The position numbers and the translations under genes were made by a program. From Pseudomonas sp. G2-4 (lineage in GTDB: Bacteria > Pseudomonadota > Gammaproteobacteria > Pseudomonadales > Pseudomonadaceae), in contig NZ_CP125957.1 of NCBI RefSeq assembly GCF_030064125.1, forward strand, positions 6,289,001-6,353,000: a stretch of DNA of 64,000 nucleotides, read 5' to 3'. Of this stretch, positions 52,167 to 60,531 are shown piece by piece (within the stretch, counting starts at the first letter, position 1; each line of letters opens with the position of its first letter). Under the pieces are notes generated by a model. It searched no databases and was not told the origin of the DNA. It saw only the letters and a program-made list of their open reading frames with translations.

Positions 52167-54272
52167 ATGCCGAGCATAGACGCCCTCGCCGATCGCTTAT
52201 CGGCCTACCTCGGCAAGGACCAGGTCAATCTGGTCCGCCGAGCCTATTTCTACGCCGAACAAGCCCACGACGGCCAACGCCGCCGCAGTGGCGAGGCGTA
52301 CGTCACGCACCCGCTTGCGGTGGCGAACATTCTTGCCGACATGCACATGGACCATCAGAGCCTGATGGCGGCGATGCTGCATGACGTGATCGAAGACACC
52401 GGCATTGCCAAGGAAGCGCTGCAAGCGCAGTTCGGCGAAACCGTGGCCGAACTGGTCGACGGGGTCAGCAAACTGACCCAGATGAACTTCGAGACCAAGG
52501 CCGAGGCCCAGGCCGAAAACTTCCAGAAAATGGCCATGGCCATGGCGCGCGACATCCGCGTGATCCTGGTCAAGCTTGCCGACCGCCTGCACAACATGCG
52601 CACCCTGGAAGTACTCTCCGGCGAAAAGCGTCGGCGCATCGCCAAGGAAACCCTGGAGATCTACGCGCCCATCGCCAATCGCCTGGGCATGCACGCGATT
52701 CGTATCGAGTTCGAAGACCTCGGCTTCAAGGCCATGCACCCGATGCGTTCGGCGCGGATCAACCAGGCCGTCAAGCGCGCCCGGGGCAACCGCAAGGAAA
52801 TCGTCAACAAGATCGAAGAGTCCCTGAGCCACTGCCTGGCTATCGACGGCATCGAAGGCGAAGTCAGCGGCCGGCAGAAACACCTCTACGGCATCTACAA
52901 GAAAATGCGCGGCAAGCGTCGAGCCTTCAACGAGATCATGGACGTCTATGCGTTCCGGATCATCGTCGACAAGGTCGATACCTGCTACCGCGTGCTGGGT
53001 GCTGTGCATAATTTGTACAAACCGTTGCCGGGGCGTTTCAAGGATTACATCGCGATTCCCAAGGCCAACGGCTATCAGTCGCTGCACACCACGCTGTTCG
53101 GCATGCACGGCGTACCGATCGAAATCCAGATCCGTACCCGTGAAATGGAAGAGATGGCCAACAACGGCATCGCCGCCCACTGGCTCTACAAATCCAGCGG
53201 CGACGAACAACCCAAGAACACCCACGCCCGGGCCCGACAATGGGTCAAGGGTGTGCTGGAAATGCAGCAGCGGGCCGGCAACTCCCTGGAATTCATCGAA
53301 AGCGTCAAGATCGACTTGTTCCCGGACGAGGTCTACGTCTTCACGCCCAAGGGCCGGATCATGGAGCTGCCCAAGGGCTCCACGGCCGTGGACTTTGCCT
53401 ACGCCGTGCACACCGACGTCGGCAACAGTTGCATCGCGTGCCGGATCAACCGCCGCCTGGCGCCGTTGTCCGAACCGCTGCAAAGCGGCTCCACCGTGGA
53501 AATCGTCAGTGCCCCCGGCGCCCGACCGAATCCGGCGTGGCTTAATTTCGTGGTCACCGGCAAGGCCCGTACGCACATCCGTCACGCCTTGAAGCTGCAG
53601 CGCCGCTCCGAATCCATCAGCCTGGGCGAACGCCTGCTGAACAAGGTGCTGAACGGGTTCGACAGCTCCCTGGACAAGATTCCGGCCGAGCGTGTGCAAC
53701 TGATGCTCAACGAGTACCGCCTCGAACTGATCGAGGATCTGCTCGAGGACATCGGCCTGGGCAACCGCATGGCCTACGTCGTCGCCCGTCGCCTGCTGGG
53801 TGAAGGCGAACAGCTGCCAAGTCCTGAAGGCCCTCTGGCGATTCGCGGTACCGAAGGCCTGGTGCTCAGCTATGCCAAGTGTTGCACACCTATCCCGGGC
53901 GACCCGATTGTCGGCCACCTGTCCGCCGGCAAGGGGATGGTGGTGCACCTGGACAACTGCCGCAACATCAGCGAAATCCGTCATAACCCGGAAAAATGCA
54001 TCCAGCTCTCCTGGGCCAAGGATGTCACCGGCGAATTCAACGTCGAACTGCGGGTCGAGCTGGAACACCAGCGTGGCTTGATTGCCCTGCTGGCCAGCAG
54101 CGTCAACGCCGCCGACGGCAATATCGAGAAAATCAGCATGGACGAACGCGATGGCCGCATCAGCGTGGTCCAACTGGTGGTCAGCGTGCACGACCGCGTG
54201 CACCTGGCCCGCGTGATCAAGAAACTGCGTGCCCTGACTGGCGTTATCCGCATCACCCGGATGCGCGCATAG
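52167..54272 (+). CDS. spoT: Bifunctional (p)ppGpp synthetase/hydrolase SpoT
   Basis: A 701-residue stringent-response enzyme. The HD hydrolase domain (about 25-180) has the [13 protein letters not shown] and LHDVIEDTG metal residues; the synthetase domain (about 230-350) has the [17 protein letters not shown] and [11 protein letters not shown] segments. TGS (about 385-445) and C-terminal ACT (about 625-700) domains are present. The intact HD motif separates it from RelA. Confidence 0.97.
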   Translation: MPSIDALADRLSAYLGKDQVNLVRRAYFYAEQAHDGQRRRSGEAYVTHPLAVANILADMHMDHQSLMAAMLHDVIEDTGIAKEALQAQFGETVAELVDGVSKLTQMNFETKAEAQAENFQKMAMAMARDIRVILVKLADRLHNMRTLEVLSGEKRRRIAKETLEIYAPIANRLGMHAIRIEFEDLGFKAMHPMRSARINQAVKRARGNRKEIVNKIEESLSHCLAIDGIEGEVSGRQKHLYGIYKKMRGKRRAFNEIMDVYAFRIIVDKVDTCYRVLGAVHNLYKPLPGRFKDYIAIPKANGYQSLHTTLFGMHGVPIEIQIRTREMEEMANNGIAAHWLYKSSGDEQPKNTHARARQWVKGVLEMQQRAGNSLEFIESVKIDLFPDEVYVFTPKGRIMELPKGSTAVDFAYAVHTDVGNSCIACRINRRLAPLSEPLQSGSTVEIVSAPGARPNPAWLNFVVTGKARTHIRHALKLQRRSESISLGERLLNKVLNGFDSSLDKIPAERVQLMLNEYRLELIEDLLEDIGLGNRMAYVVARRLLGEGEQLPSPEGPLAIRGTEGLVLSYAKCCTPIPGDPIVGHLSAGKGMVVHLDNCRNISEIRHNPEKCIQLSWAKDVTGEFNVELRVELEHQRGLIALLASSVNAADGNIEKISMDERDGRISVVQLVVSVHDRVHLARVIKKLRALTGVIRITRMRA

Positions 54273-54309
54273 CTGCGCAAACAGGCCCACCCATTACAAG
54301 GAGTCATTC

Positions 54310-54690
54310 ATGACCAAAACCGTTATCACCAGCGACAAGGCCCCAGCCGCCATCGGCACTTATTCCCAGGCCATCAAGGCGGGCAACACCGTGTACATGT
54401 CGGGCCAGATCCCGTTGGACCCGAAGACCATGGAGCTGGTGGAAGGCTTCGAAGCCCAGACCGTGCAGGTGTTCGAAAACCTCAAGGCCGTGGCCGAGGC
54501 TGCCGGCGGTTCGTTCAAGGACATCGTCAAGCTCAACATCTTCCTCACCGACCTGAGCCACTTCGCCAAGGTCAACGAGATCATGGGCAAGTACTTCGAC
54601 CAGCCTTACCCTGCCCGCGCCGCCATTGGCGTAGCAGCCCTGCCAAAGGGCGCGCAGGTTGAGATGGACGCCATCCTGGTCATCGAGTAA
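54310..54690 (+). CDS. ridA: RidA-family 2-iminobutanoate/2-iminopropanoate deaminase
   Basis: A 126-residue Rid protein with the RidA-type pattern: [20 protein letters not shown] near the N-terminus, the catalytic arginine in [19 protein letters not shown], and a C-terminal E. It hydrolyses reactive imines from PLP enzymes. It follows spoT by 37 bp, as in many proteobacteria. It is distinct from the dad-linked Rid protein at 26105, which differs clearly in sequence. Confidence 0.95.
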   Translation: MTKTVITSDKAPAAIGTYSQAIKAGNTVYMSGQIPLDPKTMELVEGFEAQTVQVFENLKAVAEAAGGSFKDIVKLNIFLTDLSHFAKVNEIMGKYFDQPYPARAAIGVAALPKGAQVEMDAILVIE

Positions 54691-54746
54691 TAAGGCCGGC
54701 GCAGCCCCCTCCCGCTGCGCCGTTTTCGTTCTGAAAGGATTCCACC

Positions 54747-55487
54747 ATGCGCAAAGCGCTTGCTTTCTCGCTGGTCGCCCTGCTTTTGGGCGGCTGCGCC
54801 AGCGACCCTGCCGACCGTGACATCAGCGGCACCTGGATCAACCAGGCAGCCATCGACGCTGCCGCCAAAGGCGGCCCGCTTCGCGAGGCGCTGCAGGGCT
54901 ATGGCCCGAACCTGGAATGGGACGTCAACACCCGGGCTGGCCAGGCGCGCTATACCAACGGCTTTGAAAATGTCGAAGGCAAGTTGCTGGGCGAAGAAGA
55001 TGGCGCGTGGAAAGTCGATTTCTACGGCAGCTCCGCCAGCGAACTCAAGCGCGACGGCAACCAACTGAGCCAGGCCGCCACCGAGAACGAACCGCAGCAG
55101 ATGTTCGACCGCGCGTCAGGCCAGGTGCCCGAAGGCGCGCCCCTCGGCGCCAGTTTCGAGCGAGCGCTGTATGCCGCCTACCTAGGGGGCACCTGGAACA
55201 TCGCCAGCGGCCCCGGCCAAGGCGCCAGCGTGCAATTCCAACCCGACGGCCAGGTCAGCGGCCTACCGGGCGCCGATCGGTACGCCTTGTGCCTGGCGGG
55301 CGACTGCGCCTCCATGAGCGGCGGCAACGACAACATCTGGCTGCAACAGAACGGCCAGGGCAACACCTGGATCTTTGCCCGCGACGGCAAGAAGCTGGAA
55401 ATTTTCCAGACCGTCAACGCAGCGCTGGCCGATGAAATGCCATCGTTCACGCCGGGTACCCGGCAATGGCTGCTGGAAAAGCAATAA
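54747..55487 (+). CDS. Hypothetical outer-membrane lipoprotein
   Basis: A 246-residue predicted lipoprotein: a short signal (MRKALAFSLVALLLGGC) with lipobox LGGC, then a soluble domain with no fold I recognise. A cysteine pair (ALCLAGDCAS) and two similar glycine-rich parts (DISGTWINQAAIDAA and YLGGTWNIASGPG) suggest a duplicated beta-rich unit. It lies between ridA and the REP array. Function not assigned. Confidence 0.8.
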   Translation: MRKALAFSLVALLLGGCASDPADRDISGTWINQAAIDAAAKGGPLREALQGYGPNLEWDVNTRAGQARYTNGFENVEGKLLGEEDGAWKVDFYGSSASELKRDGNQLSQAATENEPQQMFDRASGQVPEGAPLGASFERALYAAYLGGTWNIASGPGQGASVQFQPDGQVSGLPGADRYALCLAGDCASMSGGNDNIWLQQNGQGNTWIFARDGKKLEIFQTVNAALADEMPSFTPGTRQWLLEKQ

Positions 55488-55492
55488 CCCCC

Positions 55493-56047
55493 CTGTGGGA
55501 GCGAGCTTGCTCGCGAAATGCGGTGGACCTGTGCCGATGATGTTGGCTGGCCTGCCGTCATCGCGAGCAGGCTCGCTCCCACATTGGTATCCGGATAGGC
55601 CCAAGTTCCAGCTTCGCAACCATTCCCCTGTGGGAGCGAGCTTGCTCGCGATAGCGGTGGACCTGTGCCGATGATGTTGGCTGGCCTGCCGTCATCGCGA
55701 GCAGGCTCGCTCCCACATTGGTATCCGGATAGGCCCAAGTTCCAGCTTCGCAATCATTCCCCTGTGGGAGCGAGCTTGCTCGCGATAGCGGTGGACCTGT
55801 GCCGATGATGTTGGCTGGCCTGCCGTCATCGCGAGCAGGCTCGCTCCCACATTGGTATCCGGATAGGCCCAAGTTCCAGCTTCGCAACCATTCCCCTGTG
55901 GGAGCGAGCTTGCTCGCGAAATGCGGTGGACCTGTGCCGATGATGTTGGCTGGCCTGCCGTCATCGCGAGCAGGCTCGCTCCCACATTGGTATCCGGATA
56001 GGCACAAGTTTCAGCTTCGCAACCATTCCCCTGTGGGAGCGAGCTTT
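55493..56047. repeat. Tandem array of four 134/135-bp REP-containing units plus a truncated fifth
   Basis: Units begin with CTGTGGGAGCGAGCTTGCTC at 55493, 55628, 55762, 55896 and 56031. Each unit contains a family A REP pair and an identical spacer. Units 1 and 4 carry GCGAAATGCGG (135 bp); units 2 and 3 carry GCGATAGCGG (134 bp). The fifth unit breaks off within its first REP, 15 bp before the epimerase stop. This fills the 574-bp gap after the lipoprotein. Confidence 0.95.
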
Positions 56048-56061
56048 GAGGCGTCAGGAAG

Positions 56062-56919
56062 TCAGCAGCGCCCTTCCAGAATCGCCGCATACCCCTCGCG
56101 AAAACTCGGATAACGCGGCGTCCAGCCCAACGCCTTTGCCCGGGCATTGCTGCAGCGCTTGCTGCCGGCCCGGCGGACGCTGGCGTTTTCGGCCCATTGG
56201 GTGACACCCAGGTAGTCGCGAAGCCAGCCCACCACCTCGGCCAGCGCGGCGGGAGCGTCGTCGACGCCGATGTAGCAATCTTCCAAGGGCTTTCCCTGGC
56301 GATCGGCTTCCAGCAGGAAGGCCAGCAGGCCCGCCGCGTCGTCGGCGTGGATGCGGTTGGCGTACAGGGGCGGGTCTTCCACCACGCTATAACCCTGGCG
56401 CACCTGGCTCAGCAGCCATTCGCGGCCCGGGCCGTAGATGCCGGTCAGGCGCACGCGGCTGGCGGGGATGCCGCTGTCCAGCGCCACTTGCTCGGCTTCA
56501 AGCATCAGCCGGCCGGAGTAGCCACCGGCCACGGTGGGCGAGGTTTCATCGACCCATTCCCCCGCTTGCTGCCCATACACACTACTGCTGGACACAAACA
56601 GCAGGCGCTTGGGCCGCTGCCCATGCTGCTTCAACCAGCTCAACACATGCTGCAACCCTTCTATGTAAGCCGCTCGATAACCCGCTTCGTCATGCTCGGT
56701 GGCGGCCGCGCTGTACACCAGATAATCCAGCGACCCGGTGGGCCAATCGGCAGGACATTGCTCGCTGAACAAATCGCCCGCCACCCCAGCAACCCCGGCC
56801 GGCAGGTGCGAAACCGTGCGTCGCAAGCCATAGACTTGCCAATGTTCGGCCAATAACTGGCTGGCCAGGCGGCCGCCGATATCACCGCAGCCGGCGATCA
56901 AAACAGAAGGCGCGGACAT
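56062..56919 (-). CDS. NAD(P)-dependent epimerase/SDR (YeeZ-like)
   Basis: A 285-residue short-chain dehydrogenase-like protein. The nucleotide-binding motif is IAGCGDIGGRLASQLL, unusual in lacking the standard GxxGxxG spacing (GCGDIGG). The active-site region has SSSSVYGQQAGEW with a YGQ in place of the usual YxxxK, and SGRLMLEAEQVAL supplies the lysine-equivalent segment poorly. It may therefore bind rather than turn over substrate. The E. coli YeeZ family has unclear function. The stop is next to the REP array. Confidence 0.85.
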   Translation of the reverse strand: MSAPSVLIAGCGDIGGRLASQLLAEHWQVYGLRRTVSHLPAGVAGVAGDLFSEQCPADWPTGSLDYLVYSAAATEHDEAGYRAAYIEGLQHVLSWLKQHGQRPKRLLFVSSSSVYGQQAGEWVDETSPTVAGGYSGRLMLEAEQVALDSGIPASRVRLTGIYGPGREWLLSQVRQGYSVVEDPPLYANRIHADDAAGLLAFLLEADRQGKPLEDCYIGVDDAPAALAEVVGWLRDYLGVTQWAENASVRRAGSKRCSNARAKALGWTPRYPSFREGYAAILEGRC

Positions 56920-57106
56920 TAAAATCTCCTCTGATAAAGGCGCAGACTAGCCCTCGGAAGGGACAAGCGGCTAGCAATGCAGGAAAAAAAGTTACTGTAT
57001 TACTTTTGTTAACAAGAATTACTTGCAATAATGCTCGCCACTTTTGTTCTCGGCCCACGAGGCCTGGAAGAACATCAACCTTCTTTTTCTCTCAGGTCCG
57101 GCCAGC

Positions 57107-58090
57107 ATGAAACGCTCTCTATCCTCCGCTTCGCCAACCAACCGACCTCGCGCCTGGAGCGCAGTGGCAGCCCTGCTGCTCAGCCTGCTGCTGGCGCCCG
57201 TCGTCGCGTTCGCCGATGCACAGACGCCCGCCACGACACCGGCCACCGCCCCTGCCGCAACGGCCCCGGCACCTGCCGACGCTGGCGCACCCGTTGCCAC
57301 GCCGGTGGCCACCGACCCGGCCCAGCCCGTCGAAGCCAGCGCCGCAGACGCGCCGCAAGTGCTCGAGGCCGACAACTCCTTGGGCATGGCCCACGACCTG
57401 TCGCCATGGGGCATGTACCAGAACGCCGACATCATCGTGAAGATTGTCATGATCGGCCTGGCCATCGCCTCGATCATCACCTGGACCATCTGGATCGCCA
57501 AAGGCTTCGAGCTGCTGGGGGCCAAGCGTCGCTTGCGCGGTGAAATCGCCGCCCTGAAAAAAGCCACCACCCTCAAGGAAGCCAGCGCCAGCGCCGCGAA
57601 AGAAGGCACCCTCGCCAACCTGCTGGTGCACGACGCGCTCGAAGAGATGCGCCTGTCGGCCAACAGCCGTGAGAAGGAAGGCATCAAGGAGCGCGTGAGC
57701 TTCCGCCTCGAACGCCTGGTTGCCGCCTGTGGCCGCAACATGAGCAGCGGCACCGGCGTGCTCGCCACCATTGGTTCCACCGCGCCGTTCGTCGGCCTGT
57801 TCGGCACCGTGTGGGGCATCATGAACAGCTTCATCGGCATCGCCAAGACCCAGACTACCAACCTCGCCGTAGTGGCCCCCGGCATCGCCGAAGCCCTGCT
57901 GGCGACCGCACTCGGTCTGGTGGCAGCGATCCCGGCCGTGGTCATCTACAACGTCTTCGCCCGCTCCATTGCCGGCTACAAGGCCCAGGTCTCCGACGCC
58001 TCGGCTGAAGTCCTGCTGCTGGTCAGCCGCGACCTCGACCACCTGCCGCCCGAGCGCGGCTCGCAACCGCACATGGTGAAAGTGGGGTAA
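57107..58090 (+). CDS. exbB: TonB-system proton channel ExbB
   Basis: A 327-residue inner-membrane protein of the TonB energising complex. It has an N-terminal signal peptide and an alanine/proline/threonine-rich periplasmic segment (to about 90), followed by three helices: VIMIGLAIASIITWTIW region, VLATIGSTAPFVGLFGTVWG and LLATALGLVAAIPAVVIYN (motifs given as short pieces). The start at 57107 (MKRSLSS) is chosen over 57044. It heads the exbB-exbD-tonB operon, 6 bp before exbD. An A/T-rich stretch before it (56985-57030) may hold a Fur site, unproven. Confidence 0.94.
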   Translation: MKRSLSSASPTNRPRAWSAVAALLLSLLLAPVVAFADAQTPATTPATAPAATAPAPADAGAPVATPVATDPAQPVEASAADAPQVLEADNSLGMAHDLSPWGMYQNADIIVKIVMIGLAIASIITWTIWIAKGFELLGAKRRLRGEIAALKKATTLKEASASAAKEGTLANLLVHDALEEMRLSANSREKEGIKERVSFRLERLVAACGRNMSSGTGVLATIGSTAPFVGLFGTVWGIMNSFIGIAKTQTTNLAVVAPGIAEALLATALGLVAAIPAVVIYNVFARSIAGYKAQVSDASAEVLLLVSRDLDHLPPERGSQPHMVKVG

Positions 58091-58096
58091 TCGGCC

Positions 58097-58525
58097 ATGG
58101 GCCTGCATTTGAAAGAAGGCGCAGACGACGATCTGGCCGAGAACCACGAAATCAACGTCACGCCGTTCATCGACGTGATGCTGGTGCTGCTGATCATCTT
58201 CATGGTGGCCGCCCCGCTCGCCACCGTGGACATCAAGGTTGATCTCCCGGCCTCGACGGCCAAGCCATCGCCACGGCCGGAGAAACCGGTGTTCCTGAGC
58301 GTCAAGGCCGACCAACGCCTGTTCCTGGGCGAAGACGAGGTCAAGACCGAAAGCCTCGGCGCGACCCTCGACGCCAAGACCCAAGGCAAGAAGGACACGA
58401 CGATCTTCTTCCAGGCCGATAAAGGCGTGGACTACGGCGACCTGATGAACGTGATGGACGCCCTTCGCAGCGCCGGATACTTGAAGGTCGGCCTGGTCGG
58501 ACTCGAGACGGCGCCCAAGAAATGA
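58097..58525 (+). CDS. exbD: TonB-system protein ExbD
   Basis: A 142-residue partner of ExbB. A single membrane helix carries the proton-bearing aspartate in VTPFIDVMLVLLIIFMVAAP, followed by a periplasmic domain with FFQADKGVDYGDLMNVMD. It begins 6 bp after exbB and its stop overlaps the tonB ATG by 4 bp. Confidence 0.96.
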   Translation: MGLHLKEGADDDLAENHEINVTPFIDVMLVLLIIFMVAAPLATVDIKVDLPASTAKPSPRPEKPVFLSVKADQRLFLGEDEVKTESLGATLDAKTQGKKDTTIFFQADKGVDYGDLMNVMDALRSAGYLKVGLVGLETAPKK

Positions 58526-59277
58526 TCACGACGCGCCAAAAGCTGACGCGTTACAGCGGTAGCCTGGCCGTGGTGCTGGGCGTGCATGCGCTCGCCATCG
58601 CGCTGGCGCTGAACTGGACGTCACGCCCACCCATCGAATTGCCACCCCAGGCCATGATGGTCGAGCTGGCGCCGGTTCCAGCCCCGCCACCGCCTGCACC
58701 GCCGAAAGTCGTCACACCGCCGCAGCCTCCTGAACCGGTGGAAGAACTGCCGTTGCCTAAACTCGCCGAAGCAGAGAAGCCGGAGATTTCCATACCCAAA
58801 CCGGTCAAGCCCAAGCCAAAGCCACAACCGCCCAAACCCAAGCCTGTGGAGAAAAAGCCGGAGCCGCCGAAGGAAACCCCGTCGGAGAAAAAGCCCAGCG
58901 ACACTCCGCCGACCCCGGCACCGACCGAGAAATCCGCGCAACCGGCCCCTGGCCCGTCCCCAGCGCAATCGGCGGCCAAGGCCAATTGGCAGGGCACGCT
59001 GCTGGCGCATCTGGGCAAGTACAAAAAGTACCCGCTCCGGGCCCAGCAGATGAACAAGGAAGGCATGAACCGCCTGCGCTTCGTGGTGGATGCCGAAGGC
59101 AACGTGTTGTCATTCGAACTGGTGGGCAGCTCCGGTACGGATTCGCTGGACCGGGCCACCTTGGAAATGATCCGCAAAGCCCAACCGCTGCCCAAGCCAC
59201 CGGCGGAGCTGCTGACTAACGGCACTATCGAACTGACGGCGCCGTTTGTGTATTCCATCGAGAAGCGTCGGCGCTGA
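58522..59277 (+). CDS. tonB: Energy-transducing protein TonB
   Basis: A 251-residue TonB: N-terminal membrane anchor (about 12-32), a long proline/lysine-rich linker (about 45-150, with PKPKPQPPKPKPVEKKPEPP), and a C-terminal TonB box-binding domain ending FVYSIEKRRR with GTDSLDRATLEMIRKAQPLP. It spans the periplasm to drive siderophore and B12 uptake. It is last in the exb-ton operon and ends before a REP module and terminator. Confidence 0.95.
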   Translation: MITTRQKLTRYSGSLAVVLGVHALAIALALNWTSRPPIELPPQAMMVELAPVPAPPPPAPPKVVTPPQPPEPVEELPLPKLAEAEKPEISIPKPVKPKPKPQPPKPKPVEKKPEPPKETPSEKKPSDTPPTPAPTEKSAQPAPGPSPAQSAAKANWQGTLLAHLGKYKKYPLRAQQMNKEGMNRLRFVVDAEGNVLSFELVGSSGTDSLDRATLEMIRKAQPLPKPPAELLTNGTIELTAPFVYSIEKRRR

Positions 59278-59309
59278 CCGAACCTGGCAACTCGGTAGCA
59301 GGTGAATCC

Positions 59310-59442
59310 TGTGGCGAGGGAGCTTGCTCCCGCTGGACTGCGCAGCAGGCCCTGGCCCGATCAACACGATCTGCCTGATGCAGCGCATTCGCTGGTTTTG
59401 GGGCCGCTTCGCGGCCCAGCGGGAGCAAGCTCCCTCGCCACA
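59310..59442. repeat. REP module, family B, extended variant
   Basis: Outer arms as in other family B modules but 133 bp long, with 38 bp extra in the centre. The left inner hairpin (GGACTGC/GCAGGCC) is imperfect, while the right inner hairpin is GGGCCGC/GCGGCCC with loop TTC (59401-59417). Confidence 0.88.
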
Positions 59443-59459
59443 ATAAGTACAACCGACAG

Positions 59460-59483
59460 AAAGGCATCGAAAGATGCCTTTTT
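59460..59483 (+). terminator. Terminator of exbB-exbD-tonB
   Basis: Stem AAAGGCATC / GATGCCTTT with a GAAA tetraloop and a short T-tract, past the REP module; 59484-59601 holds the oxyR promoter region. Confidence 0.85.
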
Positions 59484-59601
59484 CATACCCGGCAACGACC
59501 CAGCAGACATTGGACAGTGTCACACCGCGCCTCCACTCTGATAACGTGCGTCTATCGATTGCAGCCGGTATGCTTGGCTCGCAACTTCATGGACGCTTGC
59601 T

Positions 59602-60522
59602 ATGACCCTCACAGAATTACGCTACATCGTCACCCTCGCCCAAGAACAGCATTTCGGCCATGCGGCCGAGCGTTGTCATGTCAGCCAGCCGACGCTGTCG
59701 GTGGGTGTGAAAAAGCTTGAAGACGAGCTCGGTGTGCTGATTTTCGAGCGCAGCAAAAGCGCCGTGCGCCTGACCCCGGTCGGCGAAGGTATCGTTGCCC
59801 AGGCGCAAAAAGTCCTGGAACAAGCCCAAGGCATCCGCGAACTGGCTCAGGCCGGCAAGAACCAGCTGACCGCCCCGTTGAAAGTCGGTGCGATCTACAC
59901 CGTCGGCCCGTACCTGTTCCCGCACCTGATTCCGCAATTGCACCGGGTTGCCCCGCAGATGCCGTTGTACATCGAAGAAAACTTCACCCATGTGCTGCGT
60001 GACAAACTGCGCAACGGCGAGCTGGACGCGATCATCATCGCCCTGCCGTTCAACGAAGCCGACGTCCTGACCCTGCCGCTCTACGACGAGCCGTTCTACG
60101 TCCTGATGCCGGCCCAGCACCCCTGGACCCAGAAAAAAACCATCGACGCCGCCCTGCTCAACGACAAGAGCCTGCTGCTGCTCGGCGAAGGCCATTGCTT
60201 CCGCGACCAGGTGCTCGAAGCCTGTCCGACCCTGACCAAGGGCAGCGAAGGCGCCAAGCACACCACGGTGGAATCCAGCTCCCTGGAGACCATCCGCCAC
60301 ATGGTCGCCTCAGGCCTGGGCATTTCGATCCTGCCGCTGTCGGCGGTGGACAGCCATCACTACGCCCCTGGCGTGATCGAAGTCCGCCCGCTGACGCCGC
60401 CCGTGCCGTTCCGCACCGTGGCCATCGCCTGGCGCGCCAGCTTCCCGCGGCCCAAGGCCATCGAGATCCTCGCTGACTCGATCCGCCTGTGTTCCGTGGC
60501 CAAGCCGCCCACTGCCAAGTAA
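59602..60522 (+). CDS. oxyR: Hydrogen peroxide-inducible regulator OxyR
   Basis: A 306-residue LysR-family redox sensor. The helix-turn-helix MTLTELRYIVTLAQEQHFGH (first 20 residues) and QPTLSVGVKKLEDELG are canonical. The two redox cysteines are at the E. coli positions, C199 (GHCFRDQ) and C208 (LEAC), so peroxide sensing by disulphide is expected. recG begins 9 bp downstream, the usual pseudomonad pairing. Confidence 0.97.
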   Translation: MTLTELRYIVTLAQEQHFGHAAERCHVSQPTLSVGVKKLEDELGVLIFERSKSAVRLTPVGEGIVAQAQKVLEQAQGIRELAQAGKNQLTAPLKVGAIYTVGPYLFPHLIPQLHRVAPQMPLYIEENFTHVLRDKLRNGELDAIIIALPFNEADVLTLPLYDEPFYVLMPAQHPWTQKKTIDAALLNDKSLLLLGEGHCFRDQVLEACPTLTKGSEGAKHTTVESSSLETIRHMVASGLGISILPLSAVDSHHYAPGVIEVRPLTPPVPFRTVAIAWRASFPRPKAIEILADSIRLCSVAKPPTAK

Positions 60523-60531
60523 GCCGATGTC

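Noticed and set aside
55493..56047. CRISPR-like repeat-spacer appearance
   Set aside because: The spacers are identical to each other and the repeats are REP palindromes; there are no cas genes.
55558..56207. Open frames with a repeated peptide in the 55.5-56.2 kb region
   Set aside because: The repetition comes from the tandem REP array read as protein; no ribosome site and the frames depend on unit length.
56985..57040. Fur box before exbB
   Set aside because: The stretch is A/T-rich but I could not find a convincing 19-bp inverted repeat; only mentioned as possible.
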